Below are positions 33,561-43,496 of a DNA stretch of 43,612 bases, piece by piece (positions within the stretch are counted from its first letter, which is position 1; each line of letters starts with the position of its first letter). This DNA is from Gymnopus androsaceus JB14. Lineage: Eukaryota; Basidiomycota; Agaricomycetes; Agaricales; Omphalotaceae. The translations under genes and the position numbers were made by a program. A model generated the notes under the pieces. That model made no database searches. It saw only the letters and a program-made list of their open reading frames with translations, and was not told the DNA's origin. The DNA is taken from the NCBI GenBank assembly GCA_009733575.1, contig ML769841.1, positions 1 to 43,612 on the forward strand. The letters run 5' to 3'.

Positions 33561-35836
33561 GCAGTGCAAGGAGAAACGGTTACTTAAGGAGCATTGGGAG
33601 GAGGATATGTAGGAGTGGGAGAGGTTGGAGAAGAATGCTTGCCAACAGCACAGGGGTTTGGTAGTCCCCAAACAACCACCATGTCAAGCTGGCTCCTCGA
33701 CGTCATGTAGTTTGGGTCTCCAAACAGCAATGTCACATATAGTCTTGCGTGATGAGGATAATGAGGATCGAGTCGTGGTAACTGCGCAGAGCTCTGTCCC
33801 CACTCCTCCCGTGGATCTCCATGGTAATGTCCCTGAGATGCTGTCACCCGCTCCTCATAAAACTCCCTCTTGACCCCTTGTAACTGATCCTACTTCTGGT
33901 CCTTCCCTCATTCTGTCACCTGTCCCTTTGGTCCCTCTCCCTAATTTTTCTCCTCCCACTAATCTTCCTGACCATTGGTCCCCCGTCCCTTGTTGAGCAT
34001 GGTCTCCTACTAGGGTCATTGAATGTCCCAGGTTGGATGGAGATGCTTATTGTCGGGTTCATATTGCCATTGCATTGAGTGGCAACCCTGCGTAGCCGAT
34101 CTTCGGAACGCATATGGTGACAGTCATTGGCTAGCTCTCCCCCATCTGGCTCATTGGGAACCTTTGGTAAGATGTCCCTTTTCCTTCCTCTGAATCTCTT
34201 TCTCAACCTCCATCTTCTCCTAGCCCCCTATGCCTGTCCTCCGTAATCACAATATTGGCTCACTTCAACAGGAGCTGTTAGATATGCAGAGGCGTCTCAA
34301 CTCTGCTCAGTTGGACCTTGAGACTGAGCAAGCGCGCAACTGGATGGCCACTGTGCAGACTTGGCATTTGGAAGCTCAACTCACTGACCTTCATTGCCTG
34401 AACTCAGAGCAAGAGCGGATGATGAAGAACCATCAGGTGGAGTACGAGTTGCTTCAGGGTGAAGTGAAGACTTTGGTGGACACTGCTGCAGCTTCAGCTG
34501 CTAGTGCTGCCCAAGCTAAGGCTTACAAGGCTTTGCTGGTTCCTGGTTACCCTGTACGTTCCTTTTTTTTCCTCCTTTGTGAATGTCTATCCAGCTTTTT
34601 CCCTCTAGGATCCCTCAGCTCAAATCAAGGATTTGGAGGATGTATTGTCAAGGTATGAGGTAGAGCTTTGCAGGTTGGAGGAGGGACGTGGAGAGGCAGT
34701 TGACCGTGCCATCCATTGTGAGGTTGAAATTGGGAACACTTCCCAACTCATCCACGACTTGATGGGCACTTGTGGACTTCTTCGTTAACGTGCCTGTTCT
34801 GCAGAAGACTCTGCTAGTTCCCTCTGCGAGAGTAACTTGGACCTCGCCACTCAACTGGGTGGTTCATATTCCCTGGATGGTGCTTCTGAGACAAATGCCC
34901 TCCTTCATACTGAGGTAGAGCGGTATCATCAAGAGCTCTCGCAGCTCTCCAATGCCTTCCAACATCTTGAATCCACATGCCCTGCATCCTTTCTAGCATA
35001 GGTTGCCCATTGGGTCAAATTTCTGGTGCAGGAGATTCGTTTGTCCCTTCTTCACAGTCATATGGACCCTCAGGCATATGAGCATGCTGAGGAGGCTAGC
35101 AAACGTCTTCGCCTGCACCTTCAAGAGTGCCTCTCCCGCATGGAGCAATCCTTCACTTTCCTCCTTTGGGTGCCTGGCCGGTATTGTGAAGGGGTTGCAC
35201 CCTTGGTGGAACAATATAGCACTGTTGTCTCTGGTTCTTTGCTGAGTTTGGCAGAATATGCCAGTTTGGTGCCTCCCTCCCATCATGGTACCCATCAGCC
35301 ACTCTATCCTCTCCTCCCTTTTGACACTTCACAACCCTTGGGTTGTGCTCCTCCTTCCAATTCCCTTCATCGTATTCTCTTCCTTCCGCTCTTATCCCGC
35401 ATGCGTGTGGATGCCCGTGACTTACTTTGGGCTCAACTCCAGACTTGTATTGAGGATAACAAGTACTGGGAGTCTAGGGCAGCATCCCTTCTGCACTTGG
35501 AGGGGGCATTAGTGGACCTTTGTCCCCCCCCCACTCCAGCCAGCCCTGATGCACCTGTATACTCCTGCAATGATGGTGAAGACATGTACACAGATGGGTC
35601 GGATGACGGTGGTGAAGGTGAATTGCATGGAGATGCTGGGGATGGAAGTGAGTGGGGTGGAGTACAACGGCGATGTCAACATGTGTGGCAATGGTGCTGC
35701 CAGTGAGGAGGCTGAGGACAAGTCTAATGTGGTGGTTCCACTGCAGGGTTCAGTTGCCGCTTTCCTTACCTGCACTACTACTCCTCCTCCTCCCTCTGCT
35801 GCATCCTGCCCTGTTTCTCCAACATACTCTTGCTAA
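33560..35836 (+). pseudogene. Gypsy-3 antisense ORF3, C-terminal part
   Basis: A charged helical segment (KEKRLLKEHWEED, then a TAG at 33610-33612) continues the style of the 24244-24390 fragment. A Pro/Ser-rich region with several TGA/TAG stops follows to about 34150. From 34230 a long coiled coil (QQELLDMQRRLNSAQLDLE) crosses a clear intron (34554-34608, GTACGT..CTCTAG, phase 0) into DPSAQIKDLEDVLSRYEVEL and onward. Stops TAA at about 34786 and TAG at about 34999 interrupt it; the rest is open to 35706. A frame change near 35650 then extends an acidic, then Pro/Ser-rich tail to 35836. Coding strand is plus, convergent with gypsy-3 pol. No known domain beyond coiled coil. It could also be a captured host gene, but its position in the element matches gypsy-2 ORF3. 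Confidence 0.6.
34554..34608 (+). other. Intron in gypsy-3 ORF3
   Basis: GTACGT donor and CTCTAG acceptor, 55 bp, pyrimidine-rich. Removing it joins VPGYP to DPSAQIKDL in frame. Confidence 0.75.
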
Positions 35837-35927
35837 ACTATCACATTCCTCTTTTCTTGTCCGCTTGTGTTTCACTTCTTTCCCTTTACTTGTTCTTTTC
35901 CCATTTTGACTCCGTATATATCTAAAA

Positions 35928-36655
35928 TAGAGGTAGGCACGAATACATACTTGAGTATATTCGTTATTCGTGGTATGAATATTTGTCACATCAAATCCAC
36001 TATTTATACTCGAGTAGATACTCGAATATTTGTACAGACATATATTCACGGATAGATATTTGTGAATAATGAGTATTTTAGAACAAATACTCGAGTATAC
36101 TTGTGATTAATTAACAACATTACAAATAAAGTAAATATAGGCTCGAATATGTAAATAATAATGTTGAAGCACTATATTAGTGTTTAATAATACTATAAAT
36201 ACAGTCTGTATACATTTCCGAGTACTATTACATGATACAAAATTGTGGCAGTACTGAGAATTGAACTCTGCTGGTCAGCTATCACAGGAAGGCCTGACCT
36301 TAATCCAGAGTCGGTGCCCATAACCACTAAGCCACACAGATTTTATTACAGTTACATGTCAGTAACATTATATACATATTCAAACATAGCCGAATTAAGT
36401 TATATATATTGAATGTTTGCTTAAGTAATGAATAACTCACATGCTCATGCTAACGAGCACGTGATATCGGTGAATATTCGCGAATATTCATGAATAAAGT
36501 ACCACGAATATTCGTGACATTAAACTGACTATTTATACTCGAGTAGGTACTTGTGTAACAAATATATCCGTCACTCGTGACTAATTATTCGCGAGTAACG
36601 AATGGCAAAATACTCATGAATAATCATGAATATTCGCTATTCGTGCCTATCTCTA
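35928..36655. mobile_element. Non-autonomous hAT element (TAGAGRTAGGCACGAATA ends)
   Basis: 728 bp. The ends match at 17 of 18 positions. Flanks are ATCTAAAA (35920-35927) and ATCTACAA (36656-36663), a 7/8 duplication. The ends carry many ACTCGAGTA and GAATATTCG palindromes, likely subterminal binding motifs. It contains a tRNA-like segment. It lies between ORF3 and pol of gypsy-3. Confidence 0.85.
36244..36336 (-). ncRNA. tRNA-like / SINE-like sequence
   Basis: Minus strand begins TGTGGC and ends GCCACA, a 6-bp acceptor-like pairing. The A box TGGCTTAGTGG (36334-36324) and B box AGTTCAATTCT (36267-36257) fit the RNA polymerase III internal promoter. GGTCAG and CTGACC can pair as a long variable arm. 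An anticodon-like loop CTCTGGA is present, but the anticodon stem pairs poorly. It is followed by ATTTTG. More likely a tRNA-derived SINE head or pseudo-tRNA carried by the hAT MITE than a working tRNA. Confidence 0.5.
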
Positions 36656-36863
36656 ATCTACAATAGTTAGAATTAAAATTTCTTGTTGTTTAATAAGTGA
36701 AAAATGTGTGTTTGAATCGTTAGTAAAAATGAAAGGGCCGTTTCTGTCCGTTCAGCATTAGGCGTTGGAAAGTGAAGAGTATCTGTGCATTGATAAAAAG
36801 GTAACACCACAAGTGCGGGGTGGAATGCTTGAAAGGGAAATAAGTGAGTGGGACTTAACATTG
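36656..36863. other. Gypsy-3 segment between two MITEs
   Basis: 208 bp of gypsy-3 sequence beyond the likely pol stop, AT-rich at first. No gene. Confidence 0.35.
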
Positions 36864-39325
36864 TTAGGTGTCCCCTTGCTCCTCCTCCTCCTCCCGATCT
36901 TCCCCCTGTTCTTAGTGTGTGGCTCGGGTTTTAGTCGGGTCTCTTGGTAATCATGATGTGGAGCTCAATTGTAGGAAAATTTTGAGCTCAAGATGATGTA
37001 AATCAGTTAAGAACTGACTGAGTTATGAGCAAAACAAGTTTGGTGAGATTATATAAAGAAATACATGTTCCAGAGCTAAATTCACACGAAAACCCGACTT
37101 CTGGACCCGGAATGGGCTCAGACATCAACCCGGGTCTACCTGTGACTAGGGGGCTGTCACAAATGCACAAAACTTGTTTTGTCCATAACTCAGTCAATTC
37201 TTGACCAAATTGCATCATCCTTGGCTCAAAATTTTGCTAGAGCTGAGCTCCACAATGTTATTATCAAAACCCGACGGGTCACCCGACCCACACACTACCT
37301 GTTCTTCCACCATCTTCCGCAACTCTTCCAGGAGTTCCCTCCGTAGCTTCCTCTTCTTTGGGTGGGCCTTTTCCCACTTCTCAATCCGCTCAATGCCACC
37401 CGCCATGCTTTGCCATGGGACCCACTTGTTGTATTCCTCTCTGTAATCCTTCCACTTCACTAGATACTGGATTTTGTTACTTCCGCCTTTCAGTGGTTGG
37501 GAGTCCAGGACCTTCTCTATGTAGTATTCTGCATTTCTGTCAATGAAGACTGGTGGGGGGTGGTTCTCGCTTGCATTTGAACACATCCTGGTGATGAATC
37601 TTCAGGCGGTCAACATGGAAGACATTGTGGATTTTTTTTGAGATCACCTGGGAGGTCTAGTCAGTATGCATGGCTCCCATTTTCCCCAGGATTTGGTAGG
37701 GACCCATGAATTTGTGGTTGAGTTTCTTCATTGGACAATGTGTTTTGATGTTCTTCATGTCCAGCCATACCAAGTCCTCCTCCCACTACTCCGGGCTTTC
37801 CTCCTGCTTCTTCTTTGCGTACTTCTCATAATTCTCATTTGCGCCCTTCAGCTCCCCCTTCAAGTACTCATGGAGTTCATGCAGTTGGGATGTGTAAGTG
37901 TTGGCGTCTGTGTTAGACACTTTGTCCAGTTTGATTGTGAGTTTTGGATGGTATCCCTTATTTGCGAAGAAGGGCGACACTCCTGTTGCACTGTGGAGTG
38001 AGTTGTTGTACATGAACTCGGCCATTGGAACGAGTTTGTGCCAGTTGTTGTGGTCGTAGGCACAGTGAATTTGTAAATATGCTTCCAACGATTGGTTGAC
38101 CCGCTCTGTTTGTCCATCTGTCTGTGGGTGGTATGCTGTAGATAGGTGCGCTTCGATGTGAAGGGCCATGCACAGTTCGGTCCAAAACTCGCTGATGAAC
38201 AGTGAACCCCTGTCCAATATGATGTTTGATGGGAGTCCGTGTTTTGCGAATACGTGGGTAATGAATAAGTCCGCGAAGTCCTTAGCTTTGTCAGTCATGT
38301 AACACGGAATGTAAATTGCTTGTTTTGTTAAGTGGCAAACCACTACCAGGACTGCATCAAATGCCTCCTCTCCCTGGGTCTTCGGAAGCTGGACGATGTG
38401 ATTGAAAGATATGGAATCCCAGGGTCGTTCCCCTATTGGGAGGGGTTTTAATGATCCAAAGGGTTTGTGTTGCCGTGATTTTGCTCTGGCACAGTTGTGG
38501 CAACCCCTAACGTAGTTTCGGACGTCGTCTGACATGCCCCTCCAGTAGAATAGTTGAGATACCAGTTTCCTGGTTTTCTGTTCACCCGGATGACCTCGTA
38601 GTGGGTGGTCATGGTAAGCCTGAATGATGTCCACCCAAAGTCTCCCCACTTGAGGCACATAAATCCTCCCTCCCCTTCTCAGAAGCCCTTCATCTGTCAC
38701 TACCTCCAACTCTTGTCCCTCTCTTATCTCCTTTGCCTTTTCTTTCATGTAGGTGTCAGGTCGAGCTTCCCTCACCCACTCTATCAGTGAGGTCTCGTTG
38801 AGGGGAACCACTGCTGCAAGGCGCTCACTGGGTTGGGTTTGCTCCTCATCCCCACTCGTCACCCGACTCCTATTCTTTCCACACTCCTTGCAGTCTTGTA
38901 CATGTTGTTGTACATCCCTGGCCATTCCTGGCCAGTAGTATTGCTGCATGACTAGTCCCAATGTGCTTCTGCGGTTTGGGTGGAATCTGTTTTTGAGGTT
39001 GTGGAATTTCTTGATGATTTCTGGATGGAACAATTCCATCAAGGGTACATATATCTTTTCCCCTCTCCTCACTACCCCATCCGCCCACTTTTCCCCTTCC
39101 GCTTTTTCTTCCGAACCTCCTAATCTGACTTTTTCGACAAGGCTGTTGGGTGGAGTGTTTCGCATTCTGGCTAGAGTCACGTCTTCCATTGCCAGACTGA
39201 CGATTCCTTGTTGCACTGGCGATCTGACTGATGTGTTTAGACAGTCGGGTGGAATAAGAATTCCTTTGTTGACTAATTTAGCATGGGCAAGTTCCGCTCC
39301 CCGTTTTGGATATACATCCGCTCTT
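36864..39325 (-). pseudogene. Gypsy-3 pol: tandem H2C2, integrase core, chromodomain
   Basis: Minus-strand frame from about 39325 (ADVYPKRGAELAHAKLVNKG, resembling the RNase H to integrase linker) to a probable TAA at 36864-36866. Two H2C2-type zinc domains follow one another: FHNLKNRFHPNRRST with CKECGKN (38873-39010) and YHDHPLRGHPGEQKT with CHNCARAK (38480-38620), each preceded by a similar RRGxxIYVP segment. In the integrase core the first catalytic position reads SFNHIVQLP, asparagine instead of aspartate (codon 38403-38401); LDRGSLF and GQTERVNQ are kept. TAG stops at 37786 and about 37663 and a frame change in a C-run at about 37554-37560 precede the chromodomain (YYIEKVLDSQ, YLVKWKDYREEYNKWVPW). 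A hAT MITE (36913-37297) splits the last codons. RT and protease are absent. Confidence 0.85.
36913..37297. mobile_element. Non-autonomous hAT element (TAGTGTGTG family)
   Basis: 385 bp. Starts TAGTGTGTGGCTCGGGT and ends with the inverted TAGTGTGTGGGTCGGGT. Perfect 8-bp duplication CCTGTTCT at 36905-36912 and 37298-37305. It shares its terminal sequence with 22210-22637. It inserted into the 3' end of gypsy-3 pol. Confidence 0.93.
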
Positions 39326-39380
39326 AATACCCGTATTTACAACTGTAACGGGCAAAACGGGTCAGTAAATTATGGACCCT

Positions 39381-40214
39381 GAAAATCCCAGATGGTACAG
39401 TCACAGGTACTGTTACAACCGTCTCATCTACAATGTAGTACAGTTATGGTGTCTACAATTGTTACTGTAAGATAATGAGCATGCTGTTGGTACTTCTTAA
39501 GCATTAGGTAGACCTCAAGACTCTTGTTCAATCACTCAGTGCCTCTCACTCATATATTTGATATAAGTAAATGCACAATGAAACATTGGTACCTTGTGAG
39601 ATGTCACCAGTGAGTGCTCTGCTAGTATGTATCAGAGTGATAGGATACTGATAGCTTATTGCTGATGTCTGGATTGGTAAATTTGTACCTTATTGCTGCA
39701 TTATGGCTGTTAGGCCATTAGTGTTGTGGTTAGCTGTAATTTGAGCATGCTACTGCATGCAAACCATTGACCACTCTGAAACTTTGCTTACACAGTAGCC
39801 AGAAATTTTAGCCTACAGTATTTAAGCTAAGTAAGAGGTTACATGAGCTGCCTAAAACCAAGTGCCACTGTCTTCCGAGTGTTTCTTCCCAATGGTAGTA
39901 ACAGTCACAGTTTACTTAATTGAGTTCACCTGTTCTTAATACTTTTCAATGCAAAACTAGGAATGGGCAAGGGAGTTTGTATGTAACTAGTTATCATTAT
40001 TCTGCACTTACTGATGTCTCCAATTGCACTAGGCAATATTGAATACACCTAATAAAAAAATACAAGTGTGTCACTATATGCACAGAAATCTTTACTTATA
40101 TAGTGGGCGTACTGCACTGCAGCATGTTTTGAAAAAACCCAAGTGCTCACCATGCCATGGTCACTGTGAATTTTGGAATTATCATGAAATAAACTTTTCA
40201 ACATTGGTATGTAC
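39381..40214. other. No recognised feature
   Basis: Similarity to pol ends before this stretch. AT-rich, with scattered ACAGT/ACTGT words like those in the foldback spacer, but no TIR pair or reading frame I can support. Confidence 0.35.
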
Positions 40215-40222
40215 ATTGAGAG

Positions 40223-40840
40223 TAGGGCTCTTCACCGTATCCGTAGCCTACGGTATACGGCCGTAAAATACGGTGACCATTCCGTACCGTCTCAGATTTT
40301 TGGTCATGGGACCGTACCGTATCTGGTACGGTAATTCCCGTATTTTACCGTACCGTATACGGGAATACGGCCGTACTACGGAGGCTACAGGGAAATTTTT
40401 AATAAAACTGTTGTATTAAAGTGATCATTGAGCTACATACACTACATTACATAGTATAGTGTACCAGTCACTTCTGCCTCAATTTTGTGCTTCCAATCTT
40501 CAGGTTTTGGTGAGGATTGACCCAGTCACAGTGTGACAGATGTGCTATCCATGTCTGTGTAGCGTTCTTAAGGGTGATTATCCTGACTTCATACAAAAAT
40601 ATTTACTGGACTCTCACAGTAGCAATTGTACCTCTTACAGGTGCATTATATGAATTAAAAAATGGTACTTGAATAATTGTGTTTGAAACTCCGTACCGTA
40701 TCTGTATACAGCCGTATTTTTGCCGTACCGTACCGTAGAGCAAAAAATCGAACCGTATTCGGCCGTACCGTAGCTGCTCCGTACCGTATCACGGGAAATT
40801 TTCACCGTACCGTATACGGTACGTACGGTGAAGAGCCCTA
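40223..40840. mobile_element. Non-autonomous hAT-type element rich in CCGTA motifs
   Basis: 618 bp. Starts TAGGGCTCTTCACCGTA and ends with its inverse. Perfect 8-bp duplication ATTGAGAG (40215-40222 and 40841-40848). Both ends carry dense CCGTACCGTA / TACGGTACGG arrays, about 180 bp long on each side, which look like subterminal transposase sites. No coding capacity. Confidence 0.92.
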
Positions 40841-40957
40841 ATTGAGAGCCATATGTAGGCCTTTAAGACATTGAATTAAGGCCAAGAGCGTTGAAATAAC
40901 GATTGTAGACACCATAAGTTCGTCATAAGTTAGCATAAGGTAGTTTGTCGGAAATTC

Positions 40958-41554
40958 AAACTCCGCTACCTTATGGTACTTCGCCGAGATTTGCCGTTAA
41001 AAATACATTTACAATGTCTTTAAAAATGCAAATTTCACAGCTCGAAGGGTCAAAACACCAGTGTTATTGATATGCAATATACACTATAGCTCTTATGCAT
41101 TGTTCCAGCCAGTTAAACAAGCATATATGCGTGTGCCACCTCAGTGTCGTGGGTTTAACTATCATGGTATTGAGCAGTATTGAGCAGTATTGAGCTTGTG
41201 AATCAGCATCAGAATCCGAGATGGATGTATTAGTACTTAACCCAAACTAAATAGAATCTGAAATCTCTTGGAAATCACTGCCATTCTTGGTTGTTTTGTG
41301 GAAATAATTATAAATACCATAGATTGTGGTCACAAGATGACTAACTAGGTTCCCCTTATCTTATTAGTGCTGTAATGTCTTTTATACAACAATCCTGAGC
41401 TCTCTGGAATATAAAAAATAAGATAAGGTAGAATAAGGTGATAAGGTAGAATAAGGTAGATAAGGTAACTTGGTCGACCAAGTTAACTTAAGGAACTTAA
41501 AGGTACTTTAAGTTAACTTGGTAAGGATAAGGTAAGGATAAGGTAGCGGAGTTT
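40958..41554. repeat. Inverted-repeat-bounded segment, possible MITE
   Basis: AAACTCCGCTACCTTAT at 40958 is inverted exactly at 41538-41554. Variants of TAAGGTA recur inside, with an internal palindromic AGTTAACTT region near 41480-41515. No target duplication found, so mobility is inferred from the inverted ends only. Confidence 0.55.
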
Positions 41555-41652
41555 AAAAATCTAAGGTAAATTGGTAGCCACCCTTGTTACATGTGTTGTT
41601 TTAGGACACATCATCAATCAACCCATGCAATTTTGCACAATAAGAAAACACA

Positions 41653-42346
41653 CATCAGCAAAACCTGGGTGTACTCTACAGAACTGGACAGTTCTGTACA
41701 GCACTCATAGCAGCCATAGCAGCCATAGCAAGGTAGCCCTCTGTCCAGAACTACGGAGTGCTATGGATTGCTATGGATTGCTATGGATTTCACAGGAACA
41801 CCATCTGTCAGGCTCTATTCAATTCAAAATATATTAGTATTTTGAATTGTTTTGTTGGCTCTCGGTGAGACAAAAACAGGATGAAAATAATCACGGAATT
41901 GTATTATATTATTGTGGTCATTAATTGTCCAGTAGGACAATTAATACGGTAGTAGCAAAACTAGTAGAACGATTCCGACACTAATATAACTATCTGTAAA
42001 ATCAGAAGTAATGGCGCCGAGACATCAAACAGACATTGAAGGCTTGAATGAGACTACTTACCGTGATGTCCAAACTAAAGCGGCTCGGGATGTCTGACTT
42101 GGAAGAACAAAACAGAACGTGTCGAAGCTGCGACGGTGCATTGGTTCTTACTTATATAGTGTGCGCAGGAGAAAATGACAGCTGTCAAATAGTGATGGCA
42201 GATGACAGCTTGCTCAAAGTTGCGGGAATCCCACAGGAGTTCATAGGAACTCATAGGAGCTCATAGCACTCCATAGTTCTGTGGAGCACTATGGCTGCTA
42301 TGATGTGCTATGAGTTGCTATGACCTCCACCCAGGTTTTGCTGATG
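41653..42346. mobile_element. CATCAGCAAAACC-family element (type A)
   Basis: 694 bp with identical 19-bp ends CATCAGCAAAACCTGGGTG and CA on both sides (41651-41652 and 42347-42348). Just inside the ends are clusters of CCATAGCAG, CTATGGATTG and TCATAGGA-type repeats. Short reading frames inside have no recognisable content. Confidence 0.78.
41920..41945. repeat. Perfect 11-bp hairpin
   Basis: ATTAATTGTCC and GGACAATTAAT flank a 4-base loop AGTA, inside the 41653-42346 element. Confidence 0.8.
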
Positions 42347-42423
42347 CAAGTAGAAGCAATCCTTCTACTTATGGCTGAGTCTGGTGCAATTTTTGGTGTG
42401 ATACAGGTTTGTGATTTTCTCAA

Positions 42424-42570
42424 GTGTCAGGAGATACCTGGTGTTATGATTTGTTATATGAAAAGCTCATCATCATTATCATTGATGTACTGGACATTCA
42501 TGCAGCTCACCCATCACCTGTTGAAATTGCCAACTCCTTTTTTGTGGAATTATTTACATATGGTGCTGTA
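42424..42570 (+). CDS. Possible exon of an unknown gene
   Basis: The frame from about 42424 encodes CYDLLYEKLIIIIIDVLDIH followed by AAHPSPVEIANSFFVELFTYGA and ends at a GTAAGT donor (42569). The segment is protein-like and a small upstream intron is conceivable (GTTTGTG near 42408), but no partner exon could be joined with confidence. It may be a gene fragment. No family recognised. Confidence 0.28.
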
Positions 42571-42972
42571 AGTCTGATTCTATTCTGTTATCCGGTTATA
42601 ACATTTGACATGGCCCTCCCTGGAGATTAGTTCAGTCCTAAATAAGAGCTAAATAAATCAATATTGCTAGACCATGGAGTTCAGGTTTTGCTTAGGTTTT
42701 GCAATTTTTATTTTATTTTAATTTGATTTCCTTCTTCTTGGATAGAGTACCTATCAACTTTTTGTTCAAGATATGGAGAGATTAGGGCATGTGGCTGTTT
42801 GCTGCCATGTCTGGTTCCATCTCTATTTCAGTATATGCGCTTGATGCATTCTTTGTATATTTGAGTTTATCTGTAGTTATTGTTTGGCTATTTGGTTAAT
42901 AGATATTGTAGATAGTTCATCCTATCATTAGAAATAGTATATCTTGTACTTTGAAGTTATCCCCTGCGCATT
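42571..42972. other. No recognised feature
   Basis: AT-rich sequence with no supported frame, repeat or site. Confidence 0.3.
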
Positions 42973-42974
42973 TA

Positions 42975-43350
42975 CTGTACTCTTCCGACCAAGTGTTCAG
43001 TCACGCGTCACGTCGGCCCAAAATGAACAGTTCACAGCAGGGTGTCACTGATCACTTGGGGTTGTGAACACTGTGACAACCAAAATAAAAATATATTTCT
43101 CAAAAAGGTTGAAAAAATACTTTAAAAAATTCAAATTTTCCTCAATCTACATATCACAAGCCAGAAATAGTTTCAAATAAGGTAACAGGAGGATCATATT
43201 GTAAAATAAGTACAGATAACCCACTTGAATCCATTCCCAGTGAACAGTTCACAACTCAGTCACAGGTCACTGCAATCTGTGAGCACTTAGAATTCTGAAC
43301 AGGGCAGGTCATGGGTCACACCCTGTGAACACTTGGTCGGAAGAGTACAG
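42975..43350. mobile_element. TA-flanked MITE with CTGTACTCTTCCGACC ends
   Basis: 376 bp. The ends CTGTACTCTTCCGACCAAGT are exact inverted copies, extending to GTTCA. TA lies on both sides (42973-42974 and 43351-43352). Internal GAACAGTTCAC and GTGAACA motifs recur. Shares CTGTAC with the 22646-23131 MITE but differs after that. Confidence 0.88.
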
Positions 43351-43496
43351 TACTAGGCTTACCTGCTATAGACCAGAGTGAAATCATTTTTCTCAATTTT
43401 ATTCCAACACTTTTGTCACTTTGTGCCATTTTTGATATATTACTCTGCTCTTACTGGTCTAAGAAATCTGGTTGAGGAAATACTTAAATTATTTTC

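Larger units (their letters stand above)
10030..39380 (-). mobile_element. Gypsy-3: old Ty3/gypsy element torn apart by insertions
   Basis: Three pieces appear to belong to one minus-strand element. These are an LTR ending at 10558 with an adjacent polypurine tract, an accessory ORF3 running on the plus strand (10740-11545, then about 23998-24390, then about 33560-35836), and an integrase/chromodomain pol fragment on the minus strand (39325-36864). The order LTR, antisense ORF3, pol mirrors the layout of the better preserved gypsy-2. That the pieces are one element is an inference from order, orientation and target-site logic. Protease, reverse transcriptase, gag and the 5' LTR are not found, and similarity ends near 39380. 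The left LTR limit is approximate. Confidence 0.6.

Noticed and set aside
36244..36336. Functional tRNA gene
   Set aside because: The anticodon stem does not pair well and the segment lies within a MITE; kept only as tRNA-like.
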